Assembly: GCA_964564735.1 (NCBI GenBank)
Contig: CAZMCH010000142.1
Coordinates: forward strand, 1 to 7,869
Length of the DNA stretch: 7,869 bases
Direction: 5' to 3'
DNA from: CAZMCH01 sp964564735
Lineage (GTDB): Bacteria > Poribacteria > DTPJ01
The position numbers and the translations under genes are program-made. How positions within the stretch are numbered: position 1 is the first letter of the stretch; the number at the start of each line of letters is the position of its first letter. Under the pieces are notes generated by a model. It was not told where the DNA came from, did not search any database, and was given only the letters and a program-made list of their open reading frames with translations. Below are positions 1 to 6,637 of the stretch, piece after piece.

Positions 1-663
1 TGTATCCATAATATATTTTGATATTATTTGTGGAACAAGGTCAATACCAGCAGTTGCTAAAGATATAATAAAAGCGATAAGAGCAACAAACCAATATGGC
101 TTGAGATAAGCAAAAAGCCTTGCTAATAGTGTCCTTTTGTCAAGGCAGTGCCTACAAACGCCCCTATTTATAAATCTACCGCATTTGGGGCATCTTTGCT
201 CGCTTGCTAATCCATATTCACCACCGAAATCAAATTCCCTTCGTTTTATAGATTTTAGACCATTCATTTCTCTTAGACGGTCTATAGCTTTAGGGATTAC
301 GTCAATTTGGTTCTCACGATAGGCGGTTTTTGAAAACCTCAGTAGTTCTATTGTTTTGGAGGGAGTTTTTATCTCAATAATGCCGTTTCCGACAAGATTT
401 TTGAGTCTGATGTCTTCTATTTCGTTTATGGATAACTCATGTAAAAGCTTTGGATGCTTGCTATGGTTTCCGCTAAAGGTAAGTAAACGCTTGTCTGTTG
501 CCAGTAGCCAGCAGTCTTCGAAATTGCCATCGATATTCATATCGCTGGAAACTGCAATGCAGATTTTTTCTCCTATTTCTATTATTCTACCAAGTTCATC
601 CTCGAGTTTTCTAGGTAACTCTTGCTTGGGACCTATGTTTTCCTCTGATGATCCTGATGTCAT
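1..663 (-). CDS. ABC exporter (MsbA-like), N-terminal part: PH-like domain, zinc ribbon and first membrane helix; runs off the left edge
   Basis: The frame is open from ATG at 663 to position 1, giving 221 residues with no stop. Residues about 20-125 look like a bacterial PH-like domain: WLLATDKRLLTF followed by alternating strands and a closing helix near 122-134. A zinc ribbon follows, with C158, C161, C170 and C173 (CPKCG, then CRHC). Residues 182-221 match the start of an ABC-exporter membrane domain: a basic, aromatic LKPYW entry, a hydrophobic helix at about 187-208, then an LVPQIISKYIMDT segment typical of the loop after TM1. The remaining membrane helices and the ATPase domain would lie outside the window. 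The start is supported by a strong ribosome site, GAGGAG, about 8 nt upstream. The gene follows the MacB-type ATPase by 34 nt and so is probably in the same operon. The exporter assignment rests on one helix plus the flanking motif; substrate unknown. Confidence 0.8.
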   Translation of the reverse strand, partial: MTSGSSEENIGPKQELPRKLEDELGRIIEIGEKICIAVSSDMNIDGNFEDCWLLATDKRLLTFSGNHSKHPKLLHELSINEIEDIRLKNLVGNGIIEIKTPSKTIELLRFSKTAYRENQIDVIPKAIDRLREMNGLKSIKRREFDFGGEYGLASEQRCPKCGRFINRGVCRHCLDKRTLLARLFAYLKPYWFVALIAFIISLATAGIDLVPQIISKYIMDT

Positions 664-697
664 TTTTTGTCTCCTCAATTTTCAGATAAGATATTGC

Positions 698-1405
698 CTA
701 TTTAATCCTTTCATCCGATTCTATCAAGCCATCACGAAGCCTTATAATACGTTGCGAATATGCAGCAATATCGTTTTCATGAGTAACCATCAAAATTGTA
801 TTTCCAGCTTCGCTTAGCTGTTGAAACACTTTCATTACTTCTTCACTAGACTTTGTATCTAAATTCCCAGTCGGCTCATCTGCGAAAAATATTGATGGAT
901 TATTAACGATTGACCGTGCTATAGCGACTCTCTGCTGTTGACCACCAGACATTTCATTTGGTTTGTGATGTATTCTATCAGCCAGCCCAACAATTTCAAG
1001 AGCAGAAAGAGCGCGCTGCCGCCTTTCTCGCCGAGGAACTCTAGCATATATCATCGGTAATTCAACATTCCTTAATGCTGTTGTGCGTGGAAGAAGATTA
1101 TATGCCTGAAAAACAAACCCAATTTTGCGATTTCGTATTAATGCAAGGCTGTTTTCTGATAGTTTAGATATCTCCTCGCCATCAAGCTTGTAAGAACCTT
1201 CAGTTGGTTTTGATAGACAGCCCAAAATATCCATTAAAGATGATTTTCCAGACCCAGAAGGGCCCATAATAGAAACAAATTCACCTTTTTTAACTGTTAT
1301 ACTTACACCTCTTAGGGCATTTACTTCAATTTTACCCATGCGGTACGTTTTTGTTAGGTTATTGGCATCAATAACAATTTTTTTTTCTTCTTCTTCATTA
1401 ATCAC
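698..1405 (-). CDS. ABC transporter ATPase subunit, MacB/LolD type
   Basis: A complete 235-residue nucleotide-binding subunit that hydrolyses ATP on the cytoplasmic side to drive the two adjacent permeases. All key motifs are present: Walker A GPSGSGKS (48-55), Q-loop Q100, signature MSGGQQQ (152-158), Walker B SIFFADEP with D176 and catalytic E177, D-loop NLDT, and switch H209. The signature starts with M rather than L, as is common in the MacB/LolD/FtsE group. The length is normal for a stand-alone ATPase of this group; E. coli MacB, in contrast, is fused to its permease. The start is a GTG that overlaps the stop of the upstream permease by 8 nt, with GAGG about 10 nt before it. The nearby ATG (1399-1401) is in another frame. 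The overlap implies translational coupling and therefore a shared complex. Confidence 0.95.
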   Translation of the reverse strand: MINEEEEKKIVIDANNLTKTYRMGKIEVNALRGVSITVKKGEFVSIMGPSGSGKSSLMDILGCLSKPTEGSYKLDGEEISKLSENSLALIRNRKIGFVFQAYNLLPRTTALRNVELPMIYARVPRRERRQRALSALEIVGLADRIHHKPNEMSGGQQQRVAIARSIVNNPSIFFADEPTGNLDTKSSEEVMKVFQQLSEAGNTILMVTHENDIAAYSQRIIRLRDGLIESDERIK

Positions 1406-2708
1406 GTCTTAAAGCCTCAATAGGTGTCATTTTTGCTGCTTTTCTTGCAGGATAAAGCCCAAAGAATATTCCAACTCCAACCGCTACAGCAAAAGCAATA
1501 ATCGCTGGAACAGGCGAAAAAGCGACCGGCCATTGTGTATCTTCCCAAACTAACTTTGATATGAGATTAGCTGTAATACGAGCAAGAAAGAATCCTGCAA
1601 ATATGCCAAGAATACCTCCACCAATACTTAACGTTGCAGATTCTACTAAAAATTGAGCAAGAATATCTCGGCTTTTTGCTCCGATTGCTTTCCTTAAACC
1701 TATTTCTTTTGTGCGTTCCGTAACAGAGATCAACATAATATTCATTATACCAATACCAGCAACAAGAAGTGCGATACTAGCGATTCCACCAAGCATTAAT
1801 TTCATTATGAGTCCAACACGTTCTGCAGTTGCCAATTCCTCTATTGCCATCCATATTTCATATTGGTTTTCGGGTCCTGGATGTTGTTTGCCGAGTATAT
1901 ATTCTATATCAAGAACCGCTTGTTTTAAATGCTCTACAGAAGAAACTTCTGCGCGAATCCTCGCAACATCCTTTTTTCCTGATATTCTCTGTTGATATGT
2001 AGATAATGGTATTATTATAGAATCGTCCCAGCCTTCTGTTGCCCCGACATCGCCCTTCATTTGCATAACACCAATCACTTTTAATTGGATGTCAAATGAG
2101 TCGCCCCAGCGCTGACGAAATCTTTGCGCACGTATAAGCTGTCCTATTGGGTCTGTTTTGCCAAACAAATCTATTGCCAATTGTGAGCCAATTACAGCAA
2201 CCAAAGCACCCTCATCCAACTCGGTTTCGTTTATAAATCGTCCTTCTGTAACATACCAGTTATGAGATCTCTGATAACCTAACGATGCGCCAACAAGGCG
2301 TGAATCTTTTGTATTGCCTTCACGCATCGCACTTACGTCTCCACTATCAACTTCTGCGACTGCCTGCACAATATATTCAGAACCTTCTTCCAAAGCAAGC
2401 ACATCAGTATATTCCAAATCTTCTGCCCTATTATACTGCCATCTTGATCGAATTGCCTCTTGTGCAGTTTGAGCAAGAGTTCCTCCACGACTGCTTCTTG
2501 ACCATTGGTTACGATATATTTCCACAATATTTGTTCCACCAGTTTGCTGGATTTCTCCCAATGTCATTATACGCGCACCATCTCCAATGGCGACAACAGC
2601 GACAACAGCACCTATGCCGATAACAATTCCAAGAATGGTAAGAAAAGCACGCATAGGATGTTTGCGCAGACCTGCAAGACCAATTAACAAACCATCAAGA
2701 AAATTCAT
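1398..2708 (-). CDS. MacB-like ABC permease, second of a pair
   Basis: A 436-residue inner-membrane permease with the MacB periplasmic core plus FtsX layout: TM1 about 21-43, a large periplasmic domain about 45-300, then TM2 (about 302-328), TM3 (about 350-376) and TM4 (about 398-420). The cytoplasmic loop after TM2 holds ERTKEIGLRKAIGAK (331-345), the conserved segment that contacts the ATPase. The C-terminus ends in the family pattern GLYPARKAAKMTPIEALRRD. It resembles the upstream permease, especially around TM2-TM3, but its periplasmic domain is longer and clearly different, so the two probably form a heterodimer over an ATPase dimer. It starts 9 nt after the upstream permease stops; its GGAG ribosome site lies in the end of that gene. 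It overlaps the ATPase gene by 8 nt. Confidence 0.94.
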   Translation of the reverse strand: MNFLDGLLIGLAGLRKHPMRAFLTILGIVIGIGAVVAVVAIGDGARIMTLGEIQQTGGTNIVEIYRNQWSRSSRGGTLAQTAQEAIRSRWQYNRAEDLEYTDVLALEEGSEYIVQAVAEVDSGDVSAMREGNTKDSRLVGASLGYQRSHNWYVTEGRFINETELDEGALVAVIGSQLAIDLFGKTDPIGQLIRAQRFRQRWGDSFDIQLKVIGVMQMKGDVGATEGWDDSIIIPLSTYQQRISGKKDVARIRAEVSSVEHLKQAVLDIEYILGKQHPGPENQYEIWMAIEELATAERVGLIMKLMLGGIASIALLVAGIGIMNIMLISVTERTKEIGLRKAIGAKSRDILAQFLVESATLSIGGGILGIFAGFFLARITANLISKLVWEDTQWPVAFSPVPAIIAFAVAVGVGIFFGLYPARKAAKMTPIEALRRD

Positions 2709-2717
2709 ATCAGATTT

Positions 2718-3974
2718 TTACTCCATTCTAAGAGCTACAACAGGCGCCAAACGAGAAGCCCTTACCGCTGGATAAAGCCCGAAAAATATCCCTATTGCGG
2801 CGGAAAAAACAATTGAAATCAATGCCCAAAAGACAGGCAAAGTAGAAGGCCAACTTATTGTCTTTGTAATGAAACTTGTTACTATCCATGCAACCCCTGA
2901 ACCAAATCCAAATCCCAAAAGCAATCCCAATAAACCACCAAATGAACATAAAAGAACCGCTTCTATAAGGAATTGTATTAGAATATCTCTTGGTTTTGCT
3001 CCTATCGCTTTCCTCAAACCGATCTCACGAGTGCGTTCAGCGACAGAAACTAACATTATATTCATTATCCCAATACCACCGATTATAAGCGAAAAACCAG
3101 CAACACCAGTTAATAATATCTTAATAATTTTGTTGATCTTTAATACAAGGTCTAGCCCACTTGCAACATCACGAGTATCAAAAAACTGCTCCCCACGATG
3201 TCTGCTTTTGAGAAGCTCAGTGACTTCTGCCATAGCTTTTGGAACATGGTCGATGCTTTTTGCTTGCACAGATAATGAATTAATGTAATTATTACCAGTA
3301 AATCGTTGTTGGGCTGTAGTAATTGGTATGAATACAGTTTCATCAAGGTTAAATCCAAATCTCAGACTACGCCCTCTTTCTTGCATAACACCAATTACAG
3401 CGAATCGTTTTCCCTGTATTCTTATTTCCTGCCCAATAGGGTCTTCTTCACCATATAATTCCGTTGCAACTGCTTTCCCCAAAACACAAACCGATGTAGC
3501 ATATTCAACATCTGAGTCTGATATAAATCTGCCTGTTTCAGATGTCCATTTCATTGCTTTTTGAAAATCTGGAGTTACAGCTTGATAGCCCGAATACATA
3601 TCACGCATATTTAGACCAGCACCACTACTTAATCTTATACCCCAGCGTTGATCGATTGATGGTATCACAAATTTAACAGAAGGGCATTGTTCTTCTATCG
3701 CTAGAGCATCATCATAATCAAAATTTTCTTCGCTATTGTTACGAACCCATCTATTGTTAACAAAGATATGGCGCGCGCGTCGATAGCGTATCATTGTTGC
3801 ACCGCCGATTTTCTCTGAGTCTTCCATGATGATTGTTTTTGCACCATCGCCTATAGAAACCATACCGATAACAGCAGCAACACCTATAACCACACCAAGT
3901 AATGTCAAAATAGTTCGCATCTTATGGCTAATTAGTGCCTGAACTCCAGAAATAAGGCTTTCAATCAGATTCAT
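2718..3974 (-). CDS. MacB-like ABC permease, first of a pair
   Basis: A 418-residue permease with the same layout as its neighbour: TM1 about 21-42 followed by the IGDGAK motif, a periplasmic domain about 45-283, TM2 about 286-311, TM3 about 332-365 and TM4 about 379-401. The ATPase-contacting loop is AERTREIGLRKAIGAK (312-327), and the end is a typical GLYPAVRAS, then PVVALRME. It has no ATPase domain of its own; that is supplied by the gene two positions downstream. Proteins of this type do not carry substrate across the membrane themselves but transmit ATP-driven movement to the periplasm, as known for MacB. ATG at 3974 is preceded by AGGGGC, which overlaps the stop codon of the adaptor gene (9 nt between stop and start), so it is probably translationally coupled to the adaptor. 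Confidence 0.94.
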   Translation of the reverse strand: MNLIESLISGVQALISHKMRTILTLLGVVIGVAAVIGMVSIGDGAKTIIMEDSEKIGGATMIRYRRARHIFVNNRWVRNNSEENFDYDDALAIEEQCPSVKFVIPSIDQRWGIRLSSGAGLNMRDMYSGYQAVTPDFQKAMKWTSETGRFISDSDVEYATSVCVLGKAVATELYGEEDPIGQEIRIQGKRFAVIGVMQERGRSLRFGFNLDETVFIPITTAQQRFTGNNYINSLSVQAKSIDHVPKAMAEVTELLKSRHRGEQFFDTRDVASGLDLVLKINKIIKILLTGVAGFSLIIGGIGIMNIMLVSVAERTREIGLRKAIGAKPRDILIQFLIEAVLLCSFGGLLGLLLGFGFGSGVAWIVTSFITKTISWPSTLPVFWALISIVFSAAIGIFFGLYPAVRASRLAPVVALRME

Positions 3975-3983
3975 TTTATGCCC

Positions 3984-5927
3984 CTATCTTCGACGTCTTT
4001 CTTGCTGTCCTTGTTCCTGAACTTTGGGAGGTTCTATAATGACTTGATCTCCTAATTTTAATCCGCTTAGTATTTCTATTTCTGAATCATTTTGTCCACC
4101 TGTTTCGATTACTGTTCTGATACCTTTCATTGTATTATCTTTTGATTCACCATTTGCTTTTTCTTTTCCTTTTGGCATTAGCATAACATAGCTTTCTTTC
4201 CCTGATTTTATATCAGCAGGAATATCTGTCAGAGATTTTCCGTCAAAAGTAACTTTTACGGTTGTTTTACCGGGACGTATTCGCTTTTTTCCAGCATCTA
4301 GGGCAATTTCTACATTCTTTTCCGCACTATCCGACGATATTTTGGTTACTTTACCCGGTATATCTCCTTTGCCCATGTCAATTGAAACAGCCTGCCCGAC
4401 CTTAAATTTTGATTCGTCACTCTTTGGAACATCTAACAATGCAGATGATATTTGCTCAGATTTGACTGCTTCGATAGGCAACAATAGGCAATCTTTTTTC
4501 TCAAATACAACAATATCAACATCCGCAGTCATTCCTGGGCGCAATTCCTTTGGCGAATCAAGGACTCCTATCTCAACCTGAAAGTAAATGATATTATCAC
4601 GTGATTGACCATTTGGAGCTATTTTTTTGACTTCTCCACGATAAACTTTATTTGGATAAGCACGAGTTCTAATATCCGTTTTTTGACCAACAGCAAGTTT
4701 TTCCATATCTACTTCGTTTATCGATGTTTTGACTATCATTTGAGAGAGGTCAACAATCTTCATTATTGGTGGGCTTTGTGAAAACGCTGAACGTCCTGAT
4801 GTTATGATTTCCCCTTCTTCAATCTCAAGTCCGATAACTGTTCCAGACATTGGGGCAACGATTGTAGTCCAGCCCAAACGTTCCTTTTGATTATTTAGTG
4901 TACTTTGCGCCCTTAATAAATTCGCTCTTGCACTTTCAATAGAGAGTTTGCTTATGTCTTTCTCATCATTAATATTTTCCTCAAGTTGTTTAAGTCGAGT
5001 TTGCGCAATTTTTAGTTGTGTTAATGCTTGTTCTTCCTGAGCAACACGAGTTTGCTTCATCAATTTAAGATTTTGCTCCTCAAAAGCAAGTGTAGTCCTT
5101 CTCATTTGAACAGCATTTTTGCGCATATCAACTGTTTCCTGTTGTGATTTTATTGTTTCTTCCTGAGATAGAACTTTTTTCTTTGCTGATTCATAACGAG
5201 AGCTAGCATTTGCAAAAGATGCCTGTGCATTTTCTAATGATTTCTTGGGAACATATTTTTTTTCATATAAATCTTGAGTTCTTTTAAGTTCTGCTTCTGC
5301 ATTTGTTAGATCAACTTTTGCTGCTTCTTCTGATTGTTTTAAGTCACTTAGAGTTATTTCCGCCTGTTTCAACGCAATTTCGGCTTGACGTAATGCAATG
5401 GTATCCTGTTCCATAGAATCCTTAGTATTTTGAATCTCAGTTTCCTGCTGTGAAATTTGCTGTAAAGTCGTTGCTTTGGCAACATTATATGCCGTTTGTG
5501 CCTGGATAACAGCATCCCTTTGTTGTTGTAGGTCGCTGTCTAATTGTTTTTTCTTGATTTCAAGTGAACGAGCTGATTGTTCATACTGTGCTTTTGCAGC
5601 AGCTACATTAGCTTCTGCCTGTTTCATATCTTCTCTAATTTGCTCATCATTTATTTTTATTAGAACCTGTCCCTTTTCCACACTTTCACCATCTTTTACA
5701 TAGAGTTTGTAAATTTCGCCTTCCACATTTGATTTTACATCAACGGTGAGTAGTGATTCTAAATTACCAGAGGCGTTAATTTTGATGACAAAATCGCCTT
5801 TTTTGACTGTCTCTGTTTTTAAAGGAACTGCATTATCTTTTTTATTATGGTTGGTTGTTAGACCAATAACCAATCCTGCTATACCTAGTAATATTACAAC
5901 ACTTACAATTATTATTATCTTTTTCAC
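3984..5927 (-). CDS. MacA/HlyD-like periplasmic adaptor (membrane-fusion protein) with very long coiled-coil hairpin
   Basis: A 647-residue adaptor linking the permeases to an outer component. An N-terminal anchor helix (about 4-23, no lipobox Cys) leads to the first half of a lipoyl domain (about 60-92). Then come two helical arms free of Pro and Gly, about 95-226 and 228-351, meeting at YVPKKS. The tip region RTQDL (216-220) resembles the TolC-docking R-x3-L-x6-S motif, but the Ser position is P227. The second lipoyl half is about 352-378 and a beta-barrel about 397-475. An apparent second barrel-like segment (508-563) lies before the C-terminal domain, and the tail ends QQERRRR. E. coli MacA has about 370 residues, so this is far longer, mainly in the hairpin. 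The start is GTG at 5927 with a G-rich ribosome site (AAAGGGGGC) about 9 nt upstream. No TolC-like gene is in the window. Confidence 0.93.
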   Translation of the reverse strand: MKKIIIIVSVVILLGIAGLVIGLTTNHNKKDNAVPLKTETVKKGDFVIKINASGNLESLLTVDVKSNVEGEIYKLYVKDGESVEKGQVLIKINDEQIREDMKQAEANVAAAKAQYEQSARSLEIKKKQLDSDLQQQRDAVIQAQTAYNVAKATTLQQISQQETEIQNTKDSMEQDTIALRQAEIALKQAEITLSDLKQSEEAAKVDLTNAEAELKRTQDLYEKKYVPKKSLENAQASFANASSRYESAKKKVLSQEETIKSQQETVDMRKNAVQMRRTTLAFEEQNLKLMKQTRVAQEEQALTQLKIAQTRLKQLEENINDEKDISKLSIESARANLLRAQSTLNNQKERLGWTTIVAPMSGTVIGLEIEEGEIITSGRSAFSQSPPIMKIVDLSQMIVKTSINEVDMEKLAVGQKTDIRTRAYPNKVYRGEVKKIAPNGQSRDNIIYFQVEIGVLDSPKELRPGMTADVDIVVFEKKDCLLLPIEAVKSEQISSALLDVPKSDESKFKVGQAVSIDMGKGDIPGKVTKISSDSAEKNVEIALDAGKKRIRPGKTTVKVTFDGKSLTDIPADIKSGKESYVMLMPKGKEKANGESKDNTMKGIRTVIETGGQNDSEIEILSGLKLGDQVIIEPPKVQEQGQQERRRR

Positions 5928-5949
5928 GAATATATGCCCCCTTTTATTT

Positions 5950-6459
5950 CTAGGATTNNNNNNNNNNTGCTTCGCTTATATATCGGCGTATCCATTCATT
6001 AGGTTCTGTGTTTTTCATTTGTTCAAGTATAGGAAGTGCCTGAGTTGATCTAATACGTCCAAGAGCTATTACAGCTTGTGAACGAACAGAATTATCCCTG
6101 TCTTTAAGTAATTCTATCAAAGGAATTTCAGCTTTTTTATCATCAAGAAATCCCAATGCTATGACAGCAGTAGCTTTTATATCATTCTCCGAATCATTCA
6201 AAGCTTCAATTAAAGCATCAATAGCGCGGGCATCTTTGAGATCAGCCAAAGCAGATATAGCAAAACGGCGTATAGTGCTATCTTCGCTGTGTGCAGAATC
6301 AAGAATTATTGGCAAAGCACTTTCATCACCAACTTTTCCCAAAGCCTGTATGATATAGGTGCGGTTTTCAACCGAATCCTTTTTTAGCCTTGATTTAAGC
6401 CATTTTGTAAGCCATCTTCTCCAAATGCTAGATCGCTTTGATGCTTTTTCGTTTGTCAT
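5950..6459 (-). CDS. HEAT-repeat protein (PBS-lyase type), C-terminus lost in assembly gap
   Basis: About 164 readable residues before the N run. After a basic, Trp-containing start (RWLTKWLKSRLKK, 15-27) there are repeating helix pairs of the PBS-lyase HEAT type, at about 30-60, 61-91, 92-122 and 123-152, with a fifth beginning at 155. Hallmarks are IIQALGKVGD, AISALADLKD, AVIALGFLDD and AVIALGRIRS. There is no signal peptide or membrane helix, so it is probably a cytoplasmic binding scaffold; the basic, Trp-rich start might touch the membrane (inference). The stop at 5950-5952 lies beyond the gap and cannot be trusted, so the true end and the distance to the adaptor are unknown. No strong ribosome site precedes ATG 6459. 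Its position suggests it is the first gene of the transport operon, but the gap leaves that unproven. Confidence 0.82.
   Translation of the reverse strand: MTNEKASKRSSIWRRWLTKWLKSRLKKDSVENRTYIIQALGKVGDESALPIILDSAHSEDSTIRRFAISALADLKDARAIDALIEALNDSENDIKATAVIALGFLDDKKAEIPLIELLKDRDNSVRSQAVIALGRIRSTQALPILEQMKNTEPNEWIRRYISEAXXXXS
5958..5967. other. Assembly gap (10 N)
   Basis: Ten Ns interrupt the end of the HEAT-repeat gene. A run of exactly 10 is usually a placeholder for a scaffold join, so the real distance may differ. Reading frame and spacing across it should not be used. Confidence 0.98.
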
Positions 6460-6479
6460 TAATTTGTATTTTTTCTCAC

Positions 6480-6509
6480 AATATAAAAAAGTTTTTTCGC
6501 TTCGCTCAA
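6480..6509 (-). promoter_or_regulatory. Weak candidate promoter for the HEAT gene, partly inside the palindrome
   Basis: On the minus strand TTGAGC (6504-6509) and TATATT (6480-6485) are 18 bp apart, with four and five of six matches to the sigma70 consensus. The predicted leader would be only about 13 nt. In AT-rich DNA such matches arise often, so this is tentative. Confidence 0.25.
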
Positions 6510-6547
6510 AATGATATTAGGTGTCACCCTAAACGAAGTGAAGGGTC
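6491..6547. repeat. 57-bp palindromic element of two inverted 24-nt units
   Basis: Unit 1 (6514 to 6491, minus strand) contains TGAGCGAAGCGAA; unit 2 (6524 to 6547, plus strand) contains CTAAACGAAGTGAAGGG. They align without gaps at 14 of 24 positions, and nine of the ten differences are transitions. A 9-nt loop (6515-6523) separates them. Each unit can also fold on itself: ACCCT with AGGGT in unit 2, TTTT with AAAA at the matching places in unit 1. It resembles the TGAGCGAAGCGAAG-type short interspersed palindromes seen in many bacterial genomes. It lies between marR and the HEAT gene. Confidence 0.7.
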
Positions 6548-6555
6548 TTCCTAAA

Positions 6556-6585
6556 TTAATACCAAAAATATAATTTCCTAGACAA
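6556..6585 (-). promoter_or_regulatory. Weak candidate promoter upstream of the palindrome
   Basis: On the minus strand TTGTCT (6580-6585) and TATTAA (6556-6561) are 18 bp apart. A transcript from here would carry the palindrome in its leader before the HEAT gene. The -10 match is poor (four of six). Confidence 0.22.
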
Positions 6586-6586
6586 T

Positions 6587-6629
6587 AAAAAAAGTTGATA
6601 TATAAACAGGTGTGTATTCAACTATTTTT
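6587..6629. terminator. AT-rich hairpin with T-runs on both sides, possible terminator after marR
   Basis: AGTTGA (6593-6598) and TCAACT (6618-6623) are perfect inverted repeats around a 19-nt loop. On the minus strand the stem starts 14 nt after the marR stop and is followed directly by six Ts; on the plus strand TCAACT is followed by A and six Ts. The flanking A- and T-runs can lengthen the stem. It is GC-poor, so termination may be weak or partial and could allow read-through into the HEAT gene. Confidence 0.45.
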
Positions 6630-6637
6630 TATAATAA

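Noticed and set aside
806..813. AGCGAAGC core (minus strand) inside the ATPase gene as another palindrome copy
   Set aside because: Only the short core matches, flanks do not, and it encodes the ordinary LSEAGN segment of the ATPase.
356..817. Plus-strand open frame opposite the exporter and the ATPase end
   Set aside because: It runs across two well-supported minus-strand genes and their ribosome site, has a Ser/Phe-rich composition typical of antisense shadow, and shows no motif.
2869..3288. Plus-strand open frame opposite the first permease
   Set aside because: Antisense to conserved MacB-type coding sequence with no recognisable domain; a shadow frame.
3771..3781. Alternating GCGCGCGC run, possible Z-DNA
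   Set aside because: It encodes Arg-Ala-Arg inside the first permease; eight to ten bases explained by codon choice, with no other support.
5950..5952. Stop codon of the HEAT-repeat gene just past the Ns
   Set aside because: The frame across a gap of unknown size means nothing, so this is not accepted as the true stop, although it marks the outer limit used for the feature.
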